The translations under genes and the position numbers were made by a program. Of a DNA stretch of 64,000 nt, positions 56,859 to 64,000 are shown in pieces (position 1 is the first letter of the stretch; each line of letters begins with the position of its first letter). A model generated the notes under the pieces. It worked only from the letters and a program-made list of their open reading frames with translations, did no database searches and was not told where the DNA came from. Location of the stretch: positions 18,413-82,412 of the forward strand of contig CAMAUX010000023.1 of the NCBI GenBank assembly GCA_945861435.1. The letters are read 5' to 3'. This DNA comes from Chthoniobacter flavus (GTDB lineage Bacteria > Verrucomicrobiota > Verrucomicrobiia > Chthoniobacterales > Chthoniobacteraceae).

Positions 56859-58421
56859 ATGCGCCTCCCGCTTCTCCTCTGCCTTCCCGCGCTGCTGCTC
56901 CTCGCAGCAACCCCGGCGTTTGCCGCCAACACAGCCCCCACGCCCGTCATCCTCCGTGCTGAGATGCGCCCGGGCACCACCATCATGGACATCGACTACC
57001 GCGTCGATGATCCCGACGACGCCACCGTCCGTGTCCGCGCACTCGCCTTCGTCAACGGCACCCGTTCCTTCGCCAACATCCTGCGTCCCGTCACCTTCGT
57101 GGAGGGCACCGCTCGCAACCTTGGCGACTCCATCCTTTCCGGCACCAAGCAGACCCTCGCTTGGAACGTCGGCGCCGATTGGAACACCGACCTCGGCCAG
57201 GTGAAGTTCGAGATCCTCGCCCTCGACAGCCGCGGCCTCCTCCCCATCGACTGGATCACCATCCCCGCCGCCAACGGCCAGCCCGCACTCACCATCTCCA
57301 AGGACACGCCCTCCGACGCCGCCGTCCTCAACGCCCTCTTCTGGCTTTACGCCGACAACGACCCGGGACTCCTAATCGCCAACGGCGTTCTGTACGCCAC
57401 GGCTCAGAGCGGCGTGTTTGCAGGCGTTCAACTCGCGAACGGCTCAACCATCCAATCCTACGGGAGACCTTTCTGCTTCAAACGCATGAACGTTGATTTT
57501 GCTACTTATCAGGAAGTTTCCTACGCGGCGAATACCGCACGCGCAGGTCTGCTCTCCACCACCACCTGGCACGCCGCCAACCGTCCCTGGCAGGGCATTT
57601 CAGTCATTTTAGAGTGGGGCGGAGGAGGCAATGGCAGCGGTCAATCGACCATTCCCATTGAAGTCCTCTCAACAGCCGTGACCGCGATCGCCGCCAGCGA
57701 TACCCACTGCCTCGCTCTCAGGTCCAACGGCACCGTCTTCGCGTGGGGGTCCAACAACTGGGCAGGCCAGATGAACATGCCCTCCGATCTCACCAATGTC
57801 ACCGCCATCGCTGCTGGCGGCGCACAGTCCATAGCACTCAAATCTGAGGGCACAGTCGTCGCTTGGGGCTTCAACCCCACCGTCCCCCACGGACTCACCG
57901 GCGTCGTCGCCATTGCTGCGGGGTTAAACCACAATCTCGCCCTCAAGTCCGACGGCACTGTTGTCGCATGGGGAAGCGACTGGTTTGACCAAACGAACGT
58001 CCCCACCAACCTTTCGTCCGTCACAGCGATCGCTGCCGGCATGTACCACTCCTTGGCACTTAAATCCAACGGCACCGTAGTAGCGTGGGGAGACAACGGC
58101 AACGGCCAACTCAACATTCCCAAAGGCCTCACGGGCGTCACTGCCATCGCGGCTGGGGTAGCACACAGCATTGCAGTCAAATCCGACGGCACCGTGGTCG
58201 CATGGGGTGAAACTGCCACAGCCCCACCAACGGGCCTCGCCAGCGTCGTCGCCGTTGCTGCGGGCCGATACAACAACTTCGCCCTCAAGTCCGATGGTAC
58301 GATCGTCGAATGGCCCATGCAAATTTTGTGGGAATTCGACAACCCAAATTCTCTTTCTGGAGTTACCTCCATCATCACTAACGATTTCCACGTTCTCGCC
58401 CTCAAAGCCAAAGCCCTCTGA
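56859..58421 (+). CDS. secreted seven-blade RCC1-like protein, paralogue 5
   Basis: A 520-residue paralogue with signal peptide RLPLLLCLPALLLLAATPAFA, very similar in DNA to that of paralogue 2. The N-domain (MRPGTTIMDIDYRVDDPDDA, DWNTDLGQVKFEILALDSRG) is followed by seven blades, two of them shortened (blades 3 and 6, TVVAWGFNPTVPHGLTGVVA and TVVAWGETATAPPTGLASVV). The last blade is degenerate (TIVEWPMQILWEFDNPNSLS). It ends four bases before the dockerin gene, so all five paralogues plus two more genes appear to be one transcript. Confidence 0.84.
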   Translation: MRLPLLLCLPALLLLAATPAFAANTAPTPVILRAEMRPGTTIMDIDYRVDDPDDATVRVRALAFVNGTRSFANILRPVTFVEGTARNLGDSILSGTKQTLAWNVGADWNTDLGQVKFEILALDSRGLLPIDWITIPAANGQPALTISKDTPSDAAVLNALFWLYADNDPGLLIANGVLYATAQSGVFAGVQLANGSTIQSYGRPFCFKRMNVDFATYQEVSYAANTARAGLLSTTTWHAANRPWQGISVILEWGGGGNGSGQSTIPIEVLSTAVTAIAASDTHCLALRSNGTVFAWGSNNWAGQMNMPSDLTNVTAIAAGGAQSIALKSEGTVVAWGFNPTVPHGLTGVVAIAAGLNHNLALKSDGTVVAWGSDWFDQTNVPTNLSSVTAIAAGMYHSLALKSNGTVVAWGDNGNGQLNIPKGLTGVTAIAAGVAHSIAVKSDGTVVAWGETATAPPTGLASVVAVAAGRYNNFALKSDGTIVEWPMQILWEFDNPNSLSGVTSIITNDFHVLALKAKAL

Positions 58422-58425
58422 TCCC

Positions 58426-61400
58426 ATGAACCACCCGCGCTTCCTCCTCTCCCTCCTGCTCCTGCTGGGTGCTTCTCTCCAAGGCGCCACGGTCAAGCTT
58501 GAACAGAACTCCGTCAACGACGCCACCTCCACGCCCGTCGTCATCACCGCGGTCGCCTCCACCGCCTACCTCGACACCGCCGCCACCTATTCCACCCTCA
58601 CCGCTCCCGCCACCATCACCATCTCCTCGGTCGCCTACCGCTTCACCCACTGGACCGTCTCCAACACCCCCTCCACCTCCTACCGCGATCCCTGGGGCCG
58701 CTCCCTCAACCCCATCTCCATCACCCTCCTCGAGGACACCACCGCCACCGCCCATTATCTGCCAGAAAAAACCGGCACCGCCATCCGCGACACCGACGCC
58801 GATGGCATCCCCGATTGGTACGAACTCGAATACTTCGGCACCCTCGCAAACAACGCCACCTCCGACCCGGACGGCGACGGCGTGAACCTCCTGGCCGAAT
58901 ACACCGCCGGCACGCATCCCCTCTTCCCGAACACCACCCTTGCCGGCGGCGTGGTCGTCGTCGACTCCGCGCTCGTCACCTGCAACCTCGCCGGGTACCC
59001 GAGCTACTCCCTTTCCAGCATCAAGAATGCCGCGGCCGACACCACCATCACCGCCTCCACCACCATCGCCCTCCCGGGCACCGTCGTCACCACCACCGAC
59101 CTCTCCGCCAACACCGCCTTCGGCTACTGGACTCTCGATGGCGTGCGCCAGGCCGATGCATGGGGCGTCGCCTATCCCCAGATCACCTTCACCACAGGCG
59201 CCGCAGGCACCCCCAACCGCGTCGCCATCGCCTACCTCTTCACCGGCGACACCGACGGCGACGGCATCCCGGACGCCTACGAGCAATACTACTTCGGCAC
59301 CCTCGGCAATGGCGCCACCGCCGATGCCGATGGCGATGGCGTGGGTCTCCTCGCAGAAAAAACCGCCGGCACCAATCCTCTCTACGGCAATTTCTCCCTG
59401 CTCGGCGGCGTCTCCTGGGTCGATTCCCTCCTCCAAACCGTCAACCTCGCAGGCTTCCACCGTTACACCCTGAGCAGCCTCCCCGCGGGCACCGTCAACG
59501 AGACCAACATCGTGCCCACCGGCACCGTGGTCACCACCGCTTCCCTCACCCAGAGCACCTTCGGCTACTGGACCCTCGACGGCACCCGCCAGACAGACCC
59601 ATGGGGCGCCGCTCTGCGCCAACTCGCCTTCCCCGTCAACGACGTCGACCGCAACGCCGTCGCCATGTTCTTCAGCGGCGACTCCGATGGTGACGGCATC
59701 GCCGACGCCCTCGAGATGTACTACTACGGCTCCCTCGACCAGAAGGCCGACTCCGACACCGATGGCGACGGCTTCACCTTCCTGCAGGAAGTCACGGTCG
59801 GCACCAATCCTCTCTACGCCAATTCCACCCTGCTCGGTGGTGTGAGCTGGGTGGACACCGCCCTCCTCGTCGCCAACCTCCAACCCTACGAGCGCCTCTC
59901 CCAACTCCCCCTCAACGGAGCCCTCACCACCTTCTTCTCCACCAACACGGCCGCCGTCTCCGGCATCACCGCCGGCGCCTCCTCCTCCGCCGCATTCACC
60001 GACTGGGATGGCGACGGCGACCTCGACATGCTCGTCGTCGGCGAAGACACCTTCCGCTTCTTCCAAAACACCGGCACCGCCCGCTCCATGGCCCTCCAGG
60101 AAGTCACCACCGGCTTCGAACCCCTCGCCGCTCTCATCGCCGCCATCAACCACCCCGTCCTCGCCGGCGGTGACTGGAATGGCGACGGCAAAGGCGACCT
60201 CGTCGTCGGCGGCGACACCGGCACCCTCCTCCTCTTCCCCTCCACCGGCGCACTCTCCGCAGGCGGCACCCGCGTCGAATTCCCCACCGGCTCCACCAAG
60301 GCCCGCCCCGCCCTCGGCGACATGAATGGCGACGGTAAACCCGACCTCCTCGTCCTCCTGGCCGACGGCTCCGTCACCCTCTGGATCAATTCCGGCACCC
60401 CGCCATACTTCTCCGGCACAGGCACCTCGAACTTCCTTGGCACCACCGTCTCCGACGCCGTCAGCATCACCACCGGCGACATCAATCAGGACGGCATCCG
60501 CGATGTCCTCCTCTCCGACACCGCGGGGCGCATCTCCGAATTCATCCGCGCATCGGCCACCGGCTCCTTCACCCTCAAGAGCAAGGTGTGGGGCGGCACC
60601 TACGACGGCTTCGCCTCCGGCCTCACCCTCACCGGCGTCGACATCGAAGGCGACGGCGACCTCGATGTCGTCGGCGGCCTCACCAATGGCGGCCTCGTCG
60701 CCCTGCGCGATCCCCGCGTCGGCCGCCCCGCCGGCGTCACCGCCACCCCGGGCGCGGACTCCATCCGTCTGGATTGGGGCGCCAACGTCGAGTCCCGCAT
60801 CCGTGGCTACTACATCTACCGTTCCGAATCGCCAGACGGCCCCTTTGAAAAACTGATGCCGAACTTCACCCCCCTGCCCAACACCATCGACAAAACCGTC
60901 AGCGCAGGCATCCCCTACTACTACTACGTCAGCGGCGTGAGCTACTTCTACACCCCGGGCAACTCCGTGCCGCGCATCCTCCAGAGCCTCCCCTCCGACA
61001 CCGCAGGCGACGCTGCGGGCAAAGTGCGCGTCTCCCTGCGCCCCGCCTACGGACGCCCGGGCGCACTGCTCCAGATCCAACTCTCCATGGAACTCTCCAC
61101 CGGCGTCTCCGGCGAAGGCCTCCTGCTGCGCATCGGCTACGATCCCACCCAGCTGCGTCCGTGGTCCCAGACGCATGCAGGCCAGCCCTCCGTCCTGCCC
61201 ACCGGCCTCAGCAAACGCCTCGTCTACACCGACAACGCCGCCACCGCCACAGGCGAACTCACCATCACCGGCACCGCCGGCTCCATGGCGCCCGGTTCTG
61301 GCAAGGTCTTCACCCTCCAGTTCGAAGTCGCGCCCACCGTCGCCAACAACTCCGTGCTCGCCACCTCCCTGCTCGGTGCCGCCTTCAAAAATCTCACCTC

Positions 61401-61662
61401 GCGCGATCTCGCCACCGAGATCCTCCCGCAACCCGCTCCTGAAGCCGGCGCCTCCTTCCTCCAAGGCGACCTCAACGGCGACGGCCTCGTCAACCAGACC
61501 GATGCCGACCTGCTCAAGGCACTCCTCAGACCCAAGTCCCGCCCACCCACCACAGCAGAACTCACCGCTGGCGACCTCAACGGCGACGGACGTCTGAGCC
61601 TGAACGACTGGGGACTGCTGACCCGCCTCATCGAAGGCAAATCCTTGGAGGTCACCCAATGA
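58426..61662 (+). CDS. secreted TSP3/FG-GAP/fibronectin-like/cohesin/dockerin protein
   Basis: A 1078-residue exported protein with signal peptide RFLLSLLLLLGASLQG. Three calcium-binding TSP3-like repeats (DTDADGIPDWYE, DTDGDGIPDAYE, DSDGDGIADALE) each head a module of about 150 residues. FG-GAP/VCBS-type repeats follow (DWDGDGDLDML, DWNGDGKGDLVVGG, DMNGDGKPDLLVLL), then a fibronectin-like stretch (RIRGYYIYRSESPDGPFEKL). Residues about 865-1005 match a cohesin-type fold (VRVSLRPAYGRPGALLQIQL). The end is a type I dockerin with both calcium loops, GDLNGDGLVNQTDADLLKAL and GDLNGDGRLSLNDWGLLTRL. Its overlap (ATGA) with the next cohesin gene suggests they interact. Confidence 0.85.
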   Translation: MNHPRFLLSLLLLLGASLQGATVKLEQNSVNDATSTPVVITAVASTAYLDTAATYSTLTAPATITISSVAYRFTHWTVSNTPSTSYRDPWGRSLNPISITLLEDTTATAHYLPEKTGTAIRDTDADGIPDWYELEYFGTLANNATSDPDGDGVNLLAEYTAGTHPLFPNTTLAGGVVVVDSALVTCNLAGYPSYSLSSIKNAAADTTITASTTIALPGTVVTTTDLSANTAFGYWTLDGVRQADAWGVAYPQITFTTGAAGTPNRVAIAYLFTGDTDGDGIPDAYEQYYFGTLGNGATADADGDGVGLLAEKTAGTNPLYGNFSLLGGVSWVDSLLQTVNLAGFHRYTLSSLPAGTVNETNIVPTGTVVTTASLTQSTFGYWTLDGTRQTDPWGAALRQLAFPVNDVDRNAVAMFFSGDSDGDGIADALEMYYYGSLDQKADSDTDGDGFTFLQEVTVGTNPLYANSTLLGGVSWVDTALLVANLQPYERLSQLPLNGALTTFFSTNTAAVSGITAGASSSAAFTDWDGDGDLDMLVVGEDTFRFFQNTGTARSMALQEVTTGFEPLAALIAAINHPVLAGGDWNGDGKGDLVVGGDTGTLLLFPSTGALSAGGTRVEFPTGSTKARPALGDMNGDGKPDLLVLLADGSVTLWINSGTPPYFSGTGTSNFLGTTVSDAVSITTGDINQDGIRDVLLSDTAGRISEFIRASATGSFTLKSKVWGGTYDGFASGLTLTGVDIEGDGDLDVVGGLTNGGLVALRDPRVGRPAGVTATPGADSIRLDWGANVESRIRGYYIYRSESPDGPFEKLMPNFTPLPNTIDKTVSAGIPYYYYVSGVSYFYTPGNSVPRILQSLPSDTAGDAAGKVRVSLRPAYGRPGALLQIQLSMELSTGVSGEGLLLRIGYDPTQLRPWSQTHAGQPSVLPTGLSKRLVYTDNAATATGELTITGTAGSMAPGSGKVFTLQFEVAPTVANNSVLATSLLGAAFKNLTSRDLATEILPQPAPEAGASFLQGDLNGDGLVNQTDADLLKALLRPKSRPPTTAELTAGDLNGDGRLSLNDWGLLTRLIEGKSLEVTQ

Positions 61663-62741
61663 TCCGCTCCCTTCCCTTCCTTCCCCCTTTTTCTCTTTCC
61701 CTTCCCACCCCATCCGCAACGGTCCCCATGTCCGCACTCACCTCAAAGGCCCCCGTGGAAACCCTCGCACCCCTGGCTCCCATGCAACGCCCAATCCGCT
61801 CCGCTGCACTCCTCTTCGCCGCCGCACTCGCCCTGCTCACGGCCACCACCCCGCGCGCGCTCGCTGAGAACCGCACCTTCGCCCTTCCCAGCTACCAAGC
61901 CAATCCGGGCGCCACCTTCGACGTCCCCCTCTCGCTCGACAACGCCAAGGGCCTCGCCGCCCTCAGCATCCAAGTCAACTTCGACCAAACCCAACTCGAA
62001 CTCCTTTCCGTCACCCCAGGCCCCCTCGGCTCCCAGTTCCAATTCTCCGAGGGACGCGACGACGGCCTCGTCAGCATCCTCTTTGCCCGTTCCGAAAACC
62101 TCACCACCACCACCACTGGGACGACAAACGCTGCGGCTCCCCTCGCCTACCTCAAGTTCCGCGCCAAACCCAATCTCCCAGTCGACACCTTCACCGAACT
62201 GGCCATCGCCAACATCGCGCTCTCCGACAGCGAAGCCGTCGTCGACCTCCTTCAGATCGACTCCGTGGCCGTCCTCAACGGACGCATCACCTTCTCCTCC
62301 TCGCGCTCCATCGACAACCTCGCCAACGGACTCCCGGACCCATGGGAAGCCCTTTACGGCCTCGACCCGTTCGCAAGCCCCCTTCTGGACTCCGACAACG
62401 ACGGCCTCAGCAACCTCCTCGAATACGCCTACGGCTCCAGCCCCATCGTCGCGGATGCAGGTGCGCGCACCCCGCGTGTCGAGGCTCCCACAGAAATCAA
62501 CGGCCGCCGTTACCTCACCCTCTCCTTCGTACGCCGCACCGACGACACCCTCCTCCAGTACCAACTCCAGGAATCCACCAACCTCCTCCAGTGGAACACC
62601 CTCTCCCTTTCCTCCCAAATCCTCGGCTCCCCCCAATCCCTGGGTGACAACACCGAACGCGTCACCGCGCGCGGTTCCATCCCCATGAGTGCCGACGCAT
62701 CCTCGCCCCGCGGCTACCTCCGTCTGCGCGTCCAGCGCTAA
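61659..62741 (+). CDS. secreted cohesin-domain protein
   Basis: A 360-residue protein with a cohesin-like domain at about 70-215 (TFALPSYQANPGATFDVPLS, LAALSIQVNFDQTQLELLSV). A TSP3-like repeat follows (DSDNDGLSNLLEYAYGSSP), then a C-terminal beta-rich domain common at the ends of verrucomicrobial exported proteins (RRYLTLSFVRRTDDTLLQYQ). The ATG at 61659 overlaps the dockerin gene stop and has GGAGGT upstream, but the signal peptide (RSAALLFAAALALLTATTPR) only begins after an internal ATG at 61782. If that start is used the protein has 319 residues. The 3' end (LRLRVQR) is duplicated about 140 bases downstream. Confidence 0.82.
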   Translation: MIRSLPFLPPFSLSLPTPSATVPMSALTSKAPVETLAPLAPMQRPIRSAALLFAAALALLTATTPRALAENRTFALPSYQANPGATFDVPLSLDNAKGLAALSIQVNFDQTQLELLSVTPGPLGSQFQFSEGRDDGLVSILFARSENLTTTTTGTTNAAAPLAYLKFRAKPNLPVDTFTELAIANIALSDSEAVVDLLQIDSVAVLNGRITFSSSRSIDNLANGLPDPWEALYGLDPFASPLLDSDNDGLSNLLEYAYGSSPIVADAGARTPRVEAPTEINGRRYLTLSFVRRTDDTLLQYQLQESTNLLQWNTLSLSSQILGSPQSLGDNTERVTARGSIPMSADASSPRGYLRLRVQR

Positions 62742-62887
62742 GCCCCCCCTTGCTCTTGCTCTTGCTTGCAAGGGACAGGCATTCTCTCGTTCCCCCCTCT
62801 TCTCTCTCCCAGCTCCGTGCCATGGTGCCTCAGTGTGAGAATCTCCTCGCCTAATCGCCCCGCCTCTGTCTGCGCGTCCAGCGCTGA
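62742..62887 (+). repeat. element with duplicated 3' gene end and dispersed-repeat core
   Basis: After the cohesin gene comes a CTTGCT-rich run, then GGGACAGGCATTCTCTC (62772-62788, a variant of the dispersed core). The unit closes with TCTGTCTGCGCGTCCAGCGC (62866-62885). This copies the last bases of the cohesin gene (CGTCTGCGCGTCCAGCGC ending near 62740). The arrangement mirrors the duplication of a gene 3' end at 21.6-21.96 kb. Confidence 0.7.
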
Positions 62888-63098
62888 TCACCCACCACGA
62901 GTACCAAGCGCTTTCCCCCTCTCCTCGGCGTTTCCCAAGACCCGTCCCCCCTCCTCCGACGCAGGTCCGCCGACCTCCCGCAGGTAAGGTTTGCGCAGGC
63001 GCAAAAATGGCTTCTCGATCCACCGAAAGCTCACGGCCGCCGGGATGCTCATCAGGCAAAACGCAGCCATGGCCCAAAGGCTGGCGACGTAGCAAACT
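62888..63098 (-). pseudogene. truncated acyltransferase 3 C-terminal remnant
   Basis: The minus strand encodes AVCYVASLWAMAAFCLMSIP, AAVSFRWIEKPFLRLRKPYL and a variable tail to a TGA at 62888. A last membrane helix followed by R-x-I-E-x-P-F-x-R is the usual end of OafA-type acyltransferases. Upstream of it the frame enters dispersed repeats at 63099, so the first about 90 percent of the gene is missing. It is therefore a remnant. Confidence 0.6.
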
Positions 63099-63102
63099 GC
63101 AA

Positions 63103-63165
63103 GGGACAGGCAATTTCTCTTCCTCCTTCCTCTTCGCCTCTTCTGCAAGGGACAGGCAATTTCTC
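63103..63165 (+). repeat. two tandem copies of the dispersed-repeat core
   Basis: GGGACAGGCAATTTCTC occurs at 63103-63119 and 63149-63165, each preceded by TGCAA and followed by a TTCCTCCTTCC pyrimidine run. This is the same core as at 21.4-21.8 kb. The pair sits where the acyltransferase remnant is cut off. Confidence 0.85.
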
Positions 63166-63316
63166 TTCCTCCTTCCTGCTCCCGCTCCACCACCGTACGC
63201 GCGGGGGATAACGGATAGAGTAGCGGATAGGCGTGGCTATTCACGGTCCGGGATTTGCGGCACGCAGCAATCCGGCGCACTGCCCCCGTCGTGTGATTAC
63301 TCAACCTAAAAACGTG

Positions 63317-63420
63317 AATGAACGGCCCACGGAGTCCACGGACGGCACGGAGAGAATGGGGAAATGAGGAGGCTGAGTCTGTTGCGTGGTCCGTGCATTC
63401 AGCGCGTTCCGTGGGCCATT
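63317..63420. repeat. imperfect palindromic element (MITE-like)
   Basis: GGCCCACGGA (63324-63333) and TCCGTGGGCC (63408-63417) form a perfect 10-base inverted repeat. It is flanked by AATG/CATT, with a three-base insertion on the left, and by further partially complementary CACGGAC segments inside. A single long hairpin of about 100 bases is possible. No transposase is nearby. Confidence 0.5.
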
Positions 63421-63887
63421 GGGAACTCTCCGGGTTCAGTCGGCTGCTGAGTCCTATCAGTGCCTGGGCACCTGAGGGTAACAGCCATGTCGTTGCAGAC
63501 TTTGAAGATCGCTCAAAGAGACTCACCCAACGGGTCACCCAACGGGGGAGCCTGAAACGGGATGGTTTTAAGCTGCAAATTCCGTTTCCACAGAAACTCG
63601 CATCAGATCCGCCGAGTTTTCACCGCCGCATTCAGGCCCAAACGACCAGAAACGAAATTGCCACCCCACTCCCCCGCCGACGCTTGTCCGCGTTGCGACC
63701 GTTTCCGGTGCGCCCGGGCTCGAAAGCAAACGCCTTGCGGTCACCAACTGATGCGCATGCCCGCGGTCCAGCCCCAGCCAGCGTACCTTCCGCCGTCGTT
63801 GGCGCGGTCGTGCATCGAATAAACCGGACGGCCCCGAGGAATTCCCGGACGGGCGGTCTGCGGCCTGAGCCACTCGCTCGGGTGGAG

Positions 63888-64000
63888 CTACACCAATCTG
63901 AAACGCGCGAGGTCCTGCGAATCCACCATCCCCATCGGACGCCCCTGCGCATCCAGCACCACGAGGTCGTCGATTCGATGATCCTTGAGCAGGTGCAGCG
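63888..64000 (-). CDS. KdsD-like arabinose-5-phosphate isomerase, C-terminal CBS end
   Basis: The last 36 codons before a TAG at 63888 read LLKDHRIDDLVVLDAQGRPM, then GMVDSQDLARFRLV. This is the second CBS motif found at the C-terminus of KpsF/GutQ/KdsD sugar isomerases, which make arabinose-5-phosphate for KDO synthesis. The rest of the gene lies beyond the window, so an unrelated CBS protein ending the same way cannot be excluded. Confidence 0.6.
   Translation of the reverse strand, partial: LHLLKDHRIDDLVVLDAQGRPMGMVDSQDLARFRLV

Larger units (their letters stand above)
63099..63887. other. repeat-rich noncoding region
   Basis: About 790 bases with two dispersed-repeat cores, a GGATAACGGATAGAGTAGCGG segment related to them, the imperfect palindrome at 63317-63420 and a possible decayed reading frame. 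On the minus strand PVYSMHDRANDGGRYAGWGW followed by TAGMRISW and a stop (ending near 63751) looks like the end of an outer-membrane strand, but it cannot be connected to a start and is not called as a gene. Confidence 0.5.

Noticed and set aside
58402..61737. 1111-codon minus-strand open frame opposite the dockerin gene
   Set aside because: It is Gly/Val/Glu-rich antisense translation of Ca-loop and Thr/Ser-rich DNA, with no signal peptide or family motif; the plus-strand protein has clear domains.

Overview
The window is a GC-rich bacterial chromosome segment with a strong preference for C in the third codon position. It most likely comes from a member of the Verrucomicrobiota. This is an inference from three things: housekeeping genes of PVC type (Chlamydia-like NrdB, FmdB-type zinc ribbons, dnaX-ybaB), large secreted RCC1, FG-GAP, cohesin and dockerin proteins, and the general lack of strong Shine-Dalgarno sequences outside a few operons. 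No rRNA or tRNA gene was recognised. Because stop codons are rare, long open frames appear on both strands over most genes; these are compositional shadows and are left out.

Layout. 1-8658 (minus) is an exopolysaccharide locus: a flippase cut by the window edge, three family-4-like glycosyltransferases, a Wzc-type co-polymerase/tyrosine kinase, a Wza-like export protein and an outer-membrane barrel. It lies downstream of a minus-strand housekeeping run, tyrA-aroA-cmk-plsC (8810-12298). Next come a small lipoprotein, an alpha/beta-hydrolase-fold protein, purM and purF. Diverging from purF is dnaX-ybaB with a large terminator. At 19-22 kb lie an FmdB zinc ribbon, an O-acyltransferase, a decayed group II intron 5' end and copies of a short dispersed repeat. 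At 23-28 kb lie nrdB with a promoter and two NrdR-type boxes, then scpA-scpB-pheA. At 28-36.6 kb lie a dehydrogenase/metallo-hydrolase pair, an MFS exporter, a zinc-ribbon variant, a PQQ-type propeller, surE, two small genes and purB.

The second half (36.9-62.7 kb, plus strand) is the most unusual part. It starts with a 2554-residue protein that has 14 FG-GAP-like repeats, an embedded trypsin-like protease and five putative Ig domains. A FecR-TPR-outer-membrane-barrel protein and a CHASE2 adenylate cyclase follow. After a recognisable promoter comes a tightly packed seven-gene run of predicted secreted proteins: five tandem paralogues, each with the same N-terminal domain and exactly seven RCC1-like blades, then a TSP3/FG-GAP/cohesin/dockerin protein and a second cohesin protein. 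Together this suggests a cell-surface assembly with a possible second-messenger sensing module.

The last 1.2 kb holds the same dispersed repeats as the 21 kb region, a truncated acyltransferase remnant, an imperfect palindrome and the C-terminal CBS end of a KdsD-like isomerase gene that continues past the window.
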